A DNA stretch of 64,000 nt from the NCBI RefSeq assembly GCF_928381505.1, contig NZ_CAKMSJ010000003.1:186001-250000 (forward strand), given 5' to 3'. The notes under the pieces are model-generated. The model was not told where the DNA came from. It was given only the letters and a program-made list of their open reading frames with translations, and ran no database searches. The position numbers and the translations under genes are program-made. Of this stretch, positions 18,236-27,334 are shown one piece after another. The DNA is from Rothia endophytica (lineage in GTDB: Bacteria > Actinomycetota > Actinomycetes > Actinomycetales > Micrococcaceae). The stretch's first letter is position 1. Each line of letters opens with the position of its first letter.

Positions 18236-18381
18236 GAGGGTTCTTCATAAGGGGTTCCGCAGGTCCATGCTTGCTACCGCCCTCGCCCCCGGTCCGCTTC
18301 GCTCACAAGAACGATTCACACCAGCCACCGAGCCAGCAGCTTCGCTACTAGTCTAATTCATCTGCCCTATGAATAACCCTC
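18236..18381 (-). repeat. Hairpin-ended interspersed repeat, copy D (right flank of restriction-modification island)
   Basis: The ends are GAGGGTTCTTCATAAGGG (18236-18253) and CCCTATGAATAACCCTC (18365-18381), an inverted repeat with one mismatch and one missing base. The core (18279-18326) reads on the minus strand and matches copy A closely, including GCTGCTGGCTCGG before it. Copies A and D thus form a long inverted repeat around the methyltransferase-endonuclease pair. Confidence 0.8.
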
Positions 18382-18481
18382 ATCGCTCCATCAACGCGTC
18401 ATGCCATACAGAGAACGCTTTATACGCACTATCCATCCCCTGCTAAACTTGCGGTAACTCAGGACACAAAGAGGTGAGACC

Positions 18482-18952
18482 GTGGCGCATACAGTAGATC
18501 CGCAAACACAGCCCGCTAGTTCCGGTTCCGTGCTCAGCCCGGACGACTACCACTGGGTAGAAAAACGCGGCGACACCACCGGCCGTAGCCTCTTCTATGC
18601 GCTGGGGGTTACCCTCTTGATCCTCAGCGTCTCATTCACCCTGAGCGGCCCCGGGCACCAGTGGACCACCATCACCCTAGCCACCGGCTTCATTATTGTT
18701 ATTGCCCTGGGATTCACATCAAAACGTAGGAAAGCGCGCGCTTCCCTTCCAGTCAGCTACCACCTGGTCACCACCGTCATCTTCCTAGGCTGCCTCTTCT
18801 TCCTTTTCTACTACGACCAAACCAACCTTGAATCGCTCTACTGGCGCCTACCGCTATCCGCAATTATCGCTTTTATTTACACCCGCTTCGTTGCGCCCAG
18901 TGCCGTTAAAGTGCCCGGCCGGCCCCGAAACCACACAACAGGACGACCATGA
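18482..18952 (+). CDS. Small membrane protein, first of three
   Basis: A 156-residue protein with a soluble N-terminus of about 40 residues and four hydrophobic segments. I do not recognise the family. GTG 18482 is preceded by GAGGTGAG; a possible -10 TAAACT lies further upstream. The next gene overlaps its end by 4 bases (ATGA), so the three genes 18482-19753 form one operon. Composition returns to that of the core genome here. No function is proposed. Confidence 0.65.
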   Translation: MAHTVDPQTQPASSGSVLSPDDYHWVEKRGDTTGRSLFYALGVTLLILSVSFTLSGPGHQWTTITLATGFIIVIALGFTSKRRKARASLPVSYHLVTTVIFLGCLFFLFYYDQTNLESLYWRLPLSAIIAFIYTRFVAPSAVKVPGRPRNHTTGRP

Positions 18953-19365
18953 GCCGCCACAAGCGTCCAACCAGAGGAATCCACCCCGTACACGCAGCCG
19001 TCGCAGCTTTTGGGTTTAGCCTGCCCATCTGGTCAGTGGCTACTGATCAGCGCTGGGTGATGTTCCTGGGTTTGTTTATTGGCTACTCCGGTCTCTACTC
19101 CGTAGAGAAAGACCGCTGGAACCTGGCTTCACTAAAAGGCACCACTACTGCCATCCTCATCATACTGGCCGGCTTCGCAGCCGTCTCCTATGGCTTTGAC
19201 GCCATAGCCAGCGAGGATTTCAACACCTCCCCCACCGGCGCAGCAATCCAGCACGCTCTGCTCTTTATATGGTTCTTTATCTGCTTTATCTTTGTCTATC
19301 CCGTCAGCGCTCCATCCCCAAAGGAGGAACATCATGAGCAGCCAACCTCAGCCAGCACAGGTTGA
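18949..19365 (+). CDS. Small membrane protein, second of three
   Basis: A 138-residue protein with four predicted membrane segments. The first has the pattern AAFGFSLPIWS, closely echoed by ALGFSLFVWA in the third protein of the operon, so the two are probably paralogues. It starts at ATG 18949 within the stop of the previous gene. Its last 32 bases overlap the next gene, whose ribosome binding site lies inside this coding region. Function unknown. Confidence 0.65.
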   Translation: MSRHKRPTRGIHPVHAAVAAFGFSLPIWSVATDQRWVMFLGLFIGYSGLYSVEKDRWNLASLKGTTTAILIILAGFAAVSYGFDAIASEDFNTSPTGAAIQHALLFIWFFICFIFVYPVSAPSPKEEHHEQPTSASTG

Positions 19366-19753
19366 AAAGGATGAAGAGGCAACACTTGCCTTTGGCGTGG
19401 GCAGGCTCCCGGCCCTTCTTGCCGCCCTGGGGTTCAGCCTCTTTGTCTGGGCATTCATCGGTGACGGCTATCCCTTCATCAGTGCCTTAGCCACCATGAT
19501 GGGCTTCATCACCGTCAAAGTCGGCATGAACCTCCCCCAGCACGGTAAAGCAGGTTGGTACGCAGCAGGTCTACTCTTAGTTGGCATCTTCGGTAGCCTC
19601 TTCGTCAGCTATGCCATCGTCAACCCCTTGCCCGACCACTTCGCCCGCACGGTTCCCGGCGTCCTCACCCAGCAGGCGGTCATGGCAGCTGCTCTTTACC
19701 TCTTCTTCCGCAGAATGATCCCCGTCAACAATCCCCGCCTGCAGCACGGTTAG
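19334..19753 (+). CDS. Small membrane protein, third of three
   Basis: A 139-residue protein with a charged N-terminus and four hydrophobic segments, related to the preceding protein by the GFSLxxW segment and overall layout. ATG 19334 is chosen because AAAGGAGG lies 6 bases upstream; an earlier in-frame ATG at 19292 has no such site. It is the last gene of the operon and runs towards ald on the opposite strand. Function unknown. Confidence 0.65.
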   Translation: MSSQPQPAQVEKDEEATLAFGVGRLPALLAALGFSLFVWAFIGDGYPFISALATMMGFITVKVGMNLPQHGKAGWYAAGLLLVGIFGSLFVSYAIVNPLPDHFARTVPGVLTQQAVMAAALYLFFRRMIPVNNPRLQHG

Positions 19754-19801
19754 TGCGCAGACGTGGATAACAGCAGCACGGCAGGGGCCGACGCCCGGCA
19801 C

Positions 19802-20887
19802 CTAGCTCGCTAGGTCAGGGAAGGCTTTTGCCACACCGTCAAAGACGATCTTGCCCGCATCCGTATTGAGCCCCAGTGCCAAATCGGGGTTAGTTCCTAG
19901 GGCGGCGTCCACTCCATCTGCCAGCTTGAGTACGTAGGGCAGGGTAGCGTCTGTCAGCGCCAAGGTTGAGGTGCGCGGTACAGCTCCGGGCATGTTGGCT
20001 ACGCAGTAGTGCCTGATGCCGTCTACCTCAAAAATGGGGTCAGCATAGGTAGTGGGTTTGGAGGTTTCAAAGCATCCGCCCTGGTCAATCGCCACATCAA
20101 TCAGGAGTGCACCGGGTTTCATCTGCTTCAGGTGCTCACGACGCACCACCTTGGGTGCCTTAGCACCGGGTACCAGGATGGAGCCGACCACCACGTCCGC
20201 CCCCACAATTTCCCGCTCGATATTGGCTGGGGTTGAGGTCAGAACCCGCGCTGATGTGCCAAAGAGGTCAGCCAGTTCGCGCACCCGCGGCCCGTAACCC
20301 TCAAGAATCGTGACCTCAGCACCCAGACCCACCAGAAGTTTTGCCGCCTGGGTACCCACATTGCCACCGCCCAACACCACGGCGCGGGCAGGCGCGACAC
20401 CGGGCACACCGCCCAGCAGGGTACCGCTACCGCCCTCCGTTGAGAGCAGGTACTGAGCACCAACCTGGGCCGCAAGACGCCCCGCAACCTCGCTCATAGG
20501 CAACAGCAGGGGTAGAGCCCGGCCGGTACGCACGGTTTCATAAGCAATACCGCGAGTCTTAGCCGCCAGAAGAGCCTCCGTCAGGGGCTTATCTGCAGCT
20601 AGGTGCAGGTAGGTGAAAAGGGTAAGATCTTCGCGCAGGTACTCATACTCAGATTCAATGGGTTCTTTGACCTTGACCAGCAGTTCGGCCTGCTCCCAGG
20701 CCTCGCTCTGGCTCACCAGCTGCGCACCGGCACCCTCATATTCTTCATTGGTGAAGCCAGCGCCAACACCGGCGTCCTTTTCAATAAAGACCTGGTGACC
20801 AGCCTGGGTGAGTGCATAGACACCGTCGGGGGTCAGCCCCACTCGCTGTTCTTGGGGCTTGATTTCGCGGGGTACGCCGATGCGCAT
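19802..20887 (-). CDS. ald: Alanine dehydrogenase
   Basis: NAD-dependent interconversion of alanine with pyruvate and ammonia. The N-terminus MRIGVPREIKPQEQRVGLTP is diagnostic of the family, and the NAD-binding Rossmann stretch appears as VVLGGGNVGTQAAKLL. Length 361 aa is normal. ATG 20887 has GCAAAGGAAG upstream; the open frame extends 34 codons further but without support. Monocistronic, facing the small membrane-protein operon. Confidence 0.95.
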   Translation of the reverse strand: MRIGVPREIKPQEQRVGLTPDGVYALTQAGHQVFIEKDAGVGAGFTNEEYEGAGAQLVSQSEAWEQAELLVKVKEPIESEYEYLREDLTLFTYLHLAADKPLTEALLAAKTRGIAYETVRTGRALPLLLPMSEVAGRLAAQVGAQYLLSTEGGSGTLLGGVPGVAPARAVVLGGGNVGTQAAKLLVGLGAEVTILEGYGPRVRELADLFGTSARVLTSTPANIEREIVGADVVVGSILVPGAKAPKVVRREHLKQMKPGALLIDVAIDQGGCFETSKPTTYADPIFEVDGIRHYCVANMPGAVPRTSTLALTDATLPYVLKLADGVDAALGTNPDLALGLNTDAGKIVFDGVAKAFPDLAS

Positions 20888-20946
20888 GGTTACTTCCTTT
20901 GCTTCGCCATTGAAAACTGGGGCGTAATCCATATTACATGCAAGCA

Positions 20947-20984
20947 CCCGGGCTCCCCCACCTAGAGGAGCGAAGAGCCCGGGC
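20947..20984 (-). terminator. Possible terminator hairpin after the DUF3151 gene
   Basis: CCCGGGCTC (near 20948) pairs with GAGCCCGGG (near 20980) around a loop of about 20 bases, between the DUF3151 stop and the ald start. No clear T-tract follows on the minus strand, so termination is uncertain. Confidence 0.45.
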
Positions 20985-21001
20985 AACAAAACCTGGGTAA
21001 A

Positions 21002-21418
21002 CTAGCTCAGTTCAGCCTTAGCCGCAGGGTCTGAATCATTCAGGAATTTTTCGATGCGCTCCGCCTCATCAGCCTCACCGATTGCGGCAGCAGCCTGGCC
21101 CAGCAACAGCAGGGCTTTGAGGAAACCTCGGTTAGGTTCATGGCTCACGGGGATAGGCCCGTGCCCCTTCCAACCGTTGCCGCGCAGGGCGTCCAAACCG
21201 CGATGGTAGCCAATCCGCGCATAAGCGTAAGCCTCAAGCACGCGCCCCTCCGCCCAGGTTTCTTCAGCCAGGGTGGCCCAAGCCAGTGGGGACTTGGGGA
21301 AAGCCTTAGCTAAATCTTCGCCAATATCGCCGGCCTGGACGCGCGCCAGCAGCTCGGTTTCTTCGGGCAGGTAGGTGGGGGCAGGGCCGTCCAGCAGATT
21401 CTTACCGGCAAGTGACAT
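21002..21418 (-). CDS. DUF3151 family protein
   Basis: A 138-residue soluble protein matching actinobacterial DUF3151, with typical LPEETELLARV, SPLAWATLAEE and EAYAYARIGYHRGLDALRGNGWKG segments. Function unknown; TPR-like helices are suggested by the repeated Ala/Leu pattern. ATG 21418 has GAGGAG upstream, so the 33-codon upstream extension is rejected. In many Actinobacteria this gene lies next to the class II aldolase gene, as here. Confidence 0.85.
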   Translation of the reverse strand: MSLAGKNLLDGPAPTYLPEETELLARVQAGDIGEDLAKAFPKSPLAWATLAEETWAEGRVLEAYAYARIGYHRGLDALRGNGWKGHGPIPVSHEPNRGFLKALLLLGQAAAAIGEADEAERIEKFLNDSDPAAKAELS

Positions 21419-21602
21419 GGAGGTCTCCTCGTGTGGGGGTCTTCTTCTACAGCACAGTCTACGCGCTAGCCAGGCACGCTGCCTTCCGTCCGATGTAACC
21501 ATAAACTTCACCAGCATGTTCTTACTTCACGCCCGTGAAGTTTTGGGTTACATCGCAAGCAGGAACCACCAGGACGCCGGGCCGAATCCACGCACACAAA
21601 AA

Positions 21603-21640
21603 GCGCGGCGCGCCCTCCCCGAAAGAAGGACGCGCCGCGC
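21603..21640 (-). terminator. Intrinsic terminator after fba
   Basis: GCGCGGCGCGCCCT (21603-21616) pairs with AGGACGCGCCGCGC (21627-21640), a 14-base stem with one mismatch and a short loop. On the minus strand it is followed by TTTTTGTGTG. A strong Rho-independent terminator 24 bases past the fba stop. Confidence 0.92.
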
Positions 21641-21663
21641 CTGTAAAACTAGCCAGCTAGGGA

Positions 21664-22686
<1,023 letters not shown>

Positions 22687-22990
22687 GCTGACTCCTTGGT
22701 TGTCGGTTGGGCGGCCCGGTTGGCTGCCTGTTGGTCGAGTTAGTACCAGCGCTGCCGGGCTAACCGGGCAGGGGCACTTGCCTGCTTCTCAGTTTACCAA
22801 GGGTGAGCGCTCTTAAGGTAGGTTTCCCACACAAATTTCGGTCATAAACCCACTTAAAACCATGAAAACCATAAGGTCTGATGCACCTCAAGCCCAGTTT
22901 TTCTCAGCTGAGAAAGCTTACATGTTGGTTTTTATGGGTTTACGTGGATGCCTCTTACCCTCAGCTCACCTTCCTTCTTGATATACACAA
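22687..22990. other. Intergenic region with nested inverted repeats upstream of fba
   Basis: No gene is visible. A 14-pair imperfect stem is formed by TAAACCCA and AAACCA (22845-22862) with TGGTTT and TGGGTTTA (22926-22942). Inside its loop lies a perfect 16-base palindrome TTTCTCAGCTGAGAAA (22900-22915). A -10-like TAAACT is present on the minus strand near 22795. Whether these serve fba regulation is unknown. Confidence 0.5.
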
Positions 22991-23044
22991 GGACGCCGCC
23001 GTGCACCCGACTGCTAGAAGCAGGGAAGGTGCGCGGCGGCGTCC
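22991..23044 (-). terminator. Terminator after the SLC13 carrier gene
   Basis: GGACGCCGCCG and GCACC (22991-23006) pair with GGTGC and CGGCGGCGTCC (to 23044), with an inner CTGCT/AGCAG stem. The outer ends are an inverted pair of the GGACGCC heptamer. On the minus strand TTGTGTATAT follows, a weak T-tract. Confidence 0.7.
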
Positions 23045-23062
23045 TCACCGGAACCTAAAAGG

Positions 23063-24673
23063 CTAGAGACCGAAGACCCAGACAGCCAGGCTCATGGTGG
23101 TCGCGGTAATGGCGAAGATACAGAAGATATTCAGCCACAGACCGCCCTTGATCATCTGACCGATGGTGACGTAGCCCGAGCCGTAAGCAATAGCGTTGGG
23201 CGGGGTTGCCACCGGCAGCATGAAGGCGCAGGTTGCAGCCAGTGCCACGGGGATTGCCAGCAGCATGGGGTCATAGCCCATGCCCAGGGCGATACCGCCA
23301 GCCACGGGCAGGAAGGTCGCCGCGGTAGCCGTGTTGGAGGTCAGCTCGGTGAGGAAGAGGACGCCGGTAGCTACCAGAGCCACAATCAGCAGAATGGGCA
23401 GGGCGCCCAGACCGGCAACCGTGCTACCAATCCATTCGGTCAGCCCGGAGCTAGTGAACTGACCTGAGAGCGCCAGACCGCCGCCGAAGAGCAGCAGGAC
23501 GCCCCAGGGGAGCTTGGTGGCGGTTTCCCAGTCAATTAGACGAACACCCTTATTAGCGCTGCCACCGGCAGGCAGGGCAAAGAGCAGTAGACCCACGGCC
23601 ACAGCGATACCGGCGTCCGTGATCGGGGGTGCATCAGACCAGATGATGGGCACAAAGATCCAGGCAAGAGCCGCAAGAATGAAAATTACCAGCACCTGCG
23701 CTTCGCCGGAGCCCATGCTCCCTAGCTTCTGGTACTCGGTGGCAATCAGCTTTTTACCGCCGGGAATCTCATCAATTTCAGGCTTGAACAGTACCTTGGT
23801 CAGCAGGAACCAGCAGAAGAAAAGAACCACGATGGCGATGGGCATGCCCACGATCATCCACTGGCCAAAGCCGATGGTCACCCCATGGGCGTCCGCCATG
23901 TAGCCTGCCAGCAGGGTGTTGGGAGGGGTGCCAATCAGGGTGCCCAGCGAACCGATGGACGCCGCGTAAGCAATACCCAACATGAGTGCAGTGCCGAAGT
24001 TGGACTCAATGACGGCGTTCTTGACCTCATCGCTGTCAGGGGCGGCGCCGTCCTCAATCTGAATGTTCTTGCCACCGGTTGCCTGGGCAATCAGCATGAG
24101 CACGGAGACACCGATGGGGATCATCATGACCGCGGTGGCGGTGTTCGATACCCACATCGAGAGGAAACCGGTGGCCACCATGAAACCCGCAACCATCATG
24201 GAGGGGTTGGTGCCCATGACTTTGAGGGTCAGCAGGGCGATGCGGCGGTGCAGGTTCCAGCGCTGCATCGCAAGAGCCAGCAGGAAGCCGCCCATAAAAA
24301 GGAAGATGATGCTGTTGCCGTAGCTGGCGCCGATGTCATTGATCTTAACTTCGCTGTTAAGGACCGGGAAAATCACCAGCGGCAGGAGGGCTGTGGCAGG
24401 AATCGGGATCGCTTCGGTCATCCACCAGCCACCCATGAGCACAGCAGTTGCCGCAGTGAGGCGGGCAGCATCAGGCACATCGCCGGGCATGATGAAGTAG
24501 ACCAAAAGCGCGGCAGCTAGGCCACCGATGAAACCAATGAGGCGTTTCTTGCGTTCACCCTGCTCAACCTCTGGGGCCTGAGAACCGCGAGACTGGTGAA
24601 TCTGAGAAATCGCCTGGGTGGGCGCCGCGCTGTACTTTTGCAGGTGATCGCCCGTGACGTGGGGTTTTGACAT
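23063..24673 (-). CDS. SLC13 (DASS) family anion/Na+ symporter
   Basis: A 536-residue integral membrane protein with a cytoplasmic N-terminus of about 45 residues and about eleven to twelve hydrophobic segments. SNT motifs typical of DASS carriers occur twice, as MWVSNTATAVMM and ELTSNTATAATF, and ATPPNAIAYGSGY near the C-terminus is also diagnostic. Such carriers import dicarboxylates, citrate, sulfate or phosphate with Na+. The WVSNTA plus PPNAI pattern fits dicarboxylate uptake, but the substrate is an inference. Monocistronic, with a terminator hairpin downstream. Confidence 0.9.
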   Translation of the reverse strand: MSKPHVTGDHLQKYSAAPTQAISQIHQSRGSQAPEVEQGERKKRLIGFIGGLAAALLVYFIMPGDVPDAARLTAATAVLMGGWWMTEAIPIPATALLPLVIFPVLNSEVKINDIGASYGNSIIFLFMGGFLLALAMQRWNLHRRIALLTLKVMGTNPSMMVAGFMVATGFLSMWVSNTATAVMMIPIGVSVLMLIAQATGGKNIQIEDGAAPDSDEVKNAVIESNFGTALMLGIAYAASIGSLGTLIGTPPNTLLAGYMADAHGVTIGFGQWMIVGMPIAIVVLFFCWFLLTKVLFKPEIDEIPGGKKLIATEYQKLGSMGSGEAQVLVIFILAALAWIFVPIIWSDAPPITDAGIAVAVGLLLFALPAGGSANKGVRLIDWETATKLPWGVLLLFGGGLALSGQFTSSGLTEWIGSTVAGLGALPILLIVALVATGVLFLTELTSNTATAATFLPVAGGIALGMGYDPMLLAIPVALAATCAFMLPVATPPNAIAYGSGYVTIGQMIKGGLWLNIFCIFAITATTMSLAVWVFGL

Positions 24674-24844
24674 ATAGACCTCACTTCGTTGTGTGTGTAG
24701 CTCCTAGCCCGCGCTTGTGCGGGTAGTCACTCCACTCTACTGGATGAAGCCTTTTATGAAGCATGTCTCACATTTGTATGACATGGGTGGACGCAGCAGC
24801 ACGGGGCAGTCATCAGCAGAGCCCCAGGTTGAGCGTATCTAGGG

Positions 24845-26320
24845 CTAGGCGGACGCCGTCTCGCGCACCTCGCGCCTGCGGTCAGCAATAGTGAAAGCCA
24901 GGCCGCTGCTAAGGGTCAGCACGATCGCCGAAAAGGCTGCAATGATACCCACATTCCAGTGGAACCCGGCCTCGGTCAGCGCGTAAAGGATGGAAGGAAT
25001 CAGGGCAGTACCCACCGCAGTGCCCATACGTTGCCCCAAGGAAAGCACGCCCCCTGCAACACCGCTGACTCGCGGCGGCACCGACTTGAGGGTCAGGGTT
25101 TGATTAGGTGAGATAGTCAAGCCGCCACCGATACCCAGAAGAAGCAGAGGCACCGCGAGTGCCCAGACCGGTAGTGTGCCGTTTTCTACCGGGGTTATGA
25201 GCGCAATGGTGCCAAGGATTGCCAGCAAAGAAAAGCAGAAACCCACCATCACCATGCGGCGCCCGGCACCTAGCACGCGGCGTCCTGCCCAGGGGGCAAC
25301 AAAGGCTGACACCAGCGCTGAGGGCACCCCAATCATGGCAGCCATCAGGGCGCTCTGACCCAGGTGCCCCTGCACGTAGATAGGTATGATCAGCCAAACG
25401 CTGGTGTTACCCAAGAAATAGAGGGAGACAATCATGATGCCGTTACGGAAGGCAGGTTGCGTGATGAGATCCATGTCCAGCATGGGTGGGTGCCCAGCTT
25501 TCTTGTAACGCCCCTCCCAGATCACGAAGAATACAAGAAGAGCCAAACCTACCGGCAGGAAAGCCCAGAAAGCCGGGTTATCGCTGCGCTGCACGAAAGG
25601 CAAAAGAAGGGTAAAAACAGCCAAGGCGAGAGTAACCATACCCACGGGGTCTAGGTCCAGACGCTTGGTGCCAGGTGAGGGAGCGATGCGGTCTCGAGGT
25701 ATCCACCGCAAACCCAGAACCAGACCCAGCAGGCCAATAGGCACGTTAATAAGGAACATCATGCGCCAGCCCAGCGACTCACCAAAAATTTGGATAAGGA
25801 AACCACCCATCACCGGGCCCACAATCACTGCGAGCGCCACCACTGAGCCAAACATTCCGTAAGCGCGGGCGCGGGTTTGCCCTGTGAAGTTCTGCTGAAT
25901 GATGCCGGTGGTTTGCGGGTTGATGAAGCCAGAACCGAGGCCCTGCAGAACGCGGGCAGCAATCAGAAACTCAATGGAGGGGGCCAGCCCACTGAGCAAG
26001 GAGCCCAGCGTGAAGAGGATAAGACCGAGCATGAACATGCGGCGGCGGCCAGTAGCGTCGCCCAGGCGTCCGGCGGCAACCAGGGGTACGGCGAAGGAAA
26101 GCGCATAGCCTGATACCACCCACTGGGTTTGGCTAGAGCTTGCCCCCAGTGATGAGCCGATAGGCGTGAGTGCCACGTTGACCACGGACACCGCCATGAG
26201 CGCCATGAAAAGAGGCACGAGTAGGGCGGTCAGCAGTTTCTTGGGGCTGGTGTGAGCCGGTAAGGACGCGGGCGCCCCGCTACCTTTGGTAGGGGAAGGT
26301 GGGCTGCCAGGTTGGCTCAT
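24845..26320 (-). CDS. MFS transporter, DHA2 (14-helix drug:H+ antiporter) type
   Basis: The 491-residue protein carries the DHA2 features: motif A GRLGDATGRRRMF in the loop between helices 2 and 3, and a motif C-like GPVMGGFLI in helix 5. The number of hydrophobic segments suggests 14 helices. It probably exports toxic or antimicrobial compounds; the substrate is unknown. ATG 26320 is preferred because GAAAGGA lies 9 bases upstream; the GTG at 26341 overlaps that site. No regulator gene is adjacent. Confidence 0.87.
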   Translation of the reverse strand: MSQPGSPPSPTKGSGAPASLPAHTSPKKLLTALLVPLFMALMAVSVVNVALTPIGSSLGASSSQTQWVVSGYALSFAVPLVAAGRLGDATGRRRMFMLGLILFTLGSLLSGLAPSIEFLIAARVLQGLGSGFINPQTTGIIQQNFTGQTRARAYGMFGSVVALAVIVGPVMGGFLIQIFGESLGWRMMFLINVPIGLLGLVLGLRWIPRDRIAPSPGTKRLDLDPVGMVTLALAVFTLLLPFVQRSDNPAFWAFLPVGLALLVFFVIWEGRYKKAGHPPMLDMDLITQPAFRNGIMIVSLYFLGNTSVWLIIPIYVQGHLGQSALMAAMIGVPSALVSAFVAPWAGRRVLGAGRRMVMVGFCFSLLAILGTIALITPVENGTLPVWALAVPLLLLGIGGGLTISPNQTLTLKSVPPRVSGVAGGVLSLGQRMGTAVGTALIPSILYALTEAGFHWNVGIIAAFSAIVLTLSSGLAFTIADRRREVRETASA

Positions 26321-26416
26321 TGCGGGCGTCCTTTCGTGCACAGGTGCAGGTCTCTATCTGCCAAGAGTACACCCGCTCAGAGGGCTGAACTGCTTGCCAG
26401 TAGCCGCTAGGGCAAA

Positions 26417-26475
26417 AGTGGCACTTCCTACCAGTGAATGGCGTTTTCTGTCACTCACTGGCAGGAAGCGCCACT
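26417..26475 (-). terminator. Long-stem terminator after the trmH-family gene
   Basis: A 21-base stem (26417-26437 with 26455-26475, two G-U positions) closes a 17-base loop 13 bases past the methyltransferase stop. On the minus strand it is followed by TTTTG. The stem is longer than a usual terminator, so it might also be an inserted palindromic element. Confidence 0.7.
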
Positions 26476-26487
26476 CTGCACGAAAAT

Positions 26488-27156
26488 CTAGTTGACCTTC
26501 TGACCGAACTCGTGACGGCGGATCCAGGCGTGCATGGCGATGCCGGCGGCAGTTGCCGCGTTCATGGAGCGGGTGGAGCCGTACTGCTCAATGGACAGAG
26601 TGGCTTCGGCGGCAGCGTGAATATCCTCTGACAAACCGGGGCCTTCCTGGCCGAAGACCAGCACGCAGTCCTTGGGCAGGTCGTAGGTTTCTAGCTGCTT
26701 GGAGTCCGGGAAGATGTCGATACCGATAATTGCCAGGCCCTCAGCCCGCGCCCATTCCACGAAATCCTCTACCGTGGGGTGGTGGCGCACGTGCTGGTAG
26801 CGGTCGGTAACCATAGCGCCGCGGCGGTTCCAGCGCTTCTTACCGATGATGTGCACTTCTTTGGCTAGAAAAGCGTTGGCGGTGCGCACTACGGTGCCGA
26901 TGTTCAAATCGTGCTGCCAGTTCTCAATCGCCACATGAAAGTTGTGGCGGCGGGTGTCAAGGTCCGCGATGATGGCGTCCATGCTCCAGTAGCGGTAGTG
27001 GTCCAGGACGTTGCGGCGGTCGCCCTCACGCAGTAGTTCCTCGTCCCAGTGGTCGCCCTCGGGCCACTCGCCTTCCCAGGGGCCGACGCCGACCTCGCGG
27101 GCATCCTCTGCTACACCGTCAGTGGTGGTTACTTCTGCTGCGTGTTCGTTATGCAT
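26488..27156 (-). CDS. TrmH/SpoU-family RNA methyltransferase
   Basis: A 222-residue SPOUT-class enzyme that 2'-O-methylates tRNA or rRNA. Motif 1 is seen as NIGTVVRTANAF, motif 2 as FGQEGPGLSEDI, and motif 3 as RSMNAATAAGIAMH, including the knot residues that bind S-adenosylmethionine. The RNA target is not deducible. ATG 27156 lies 6 bases after GATAGT (27163-27168), suggesting a leaderless mRNA. It is downstream of pyrE but separated from it by repeat copy B. Confidence 0.88.
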   Translation of the reverse strand: MHNEHAAEVTTTDGVAEDAREVGVGPWEGEWPEGDHWDEELLREGDRRNVLDHYRYWSMDAIIADLDTRRHNFHVAIENWQHDLNIGTVVRTANAFLAKEVHIIGKKRWNRRGAMVTDRYQHVRHHPTVEDFVEWARAEGLAIIGIDIFPDSKQLETYDLPKDCVLVFGQEGPGLSEDIHAAAEATLSIEQYGSTRSMNAATAAGIAMHAWIRRHEFGQKVN

Positions 27157-27201
27157 ACATTCACTATCTACTGCTTGTTTTGAACCTGGGTGGAGCGCTC
27201 A

Positions 27202-27310
27202 AAGACGCGGGTGTGCGCCCACAGCCAGCTGGTGGGGCTGGCATGAATCACGCGTGAGCGCCAGCGAACCCGTGAGAGGGTCTGCTGGCGCGGGCGCACA
27301 CCCGCGTCTT
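27202..27310 (+). repeat. Hairpin-ended interspersed repeat, copy B
   Basis: A perfect 19-base terminal inverted repeat AAGACGCGGGTGTGCGCCC (27202-27220) pairs with 27292-27310. The core (27236-27281) matches the family: GGCTGGCATGAATCAC, GTGAGCG, AGCGAACC and GAGAGGGT. The arms share nothing with those of copies A, C or D. It lies between pyrE and the trmH-family gene. Confidence 0.8.
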
Positions 27311-27334
27311 CTCATCCGCTACGGAATAAGTACC

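Noticed and set aside
22881..23066. Plus-strand frame of 61 codons in the fba upstream region
   Set aside because: It has no ribosome binding site and runs straight through a terminator hairpin.
23885..24520. 211-codon plus-strand frame inside the SLC13 carrier gene
   Set aside because: It is antisense to a clear transporter; the low-complexity His/Gly/Asp content is typical of a shadow frame in high-GC DNA.
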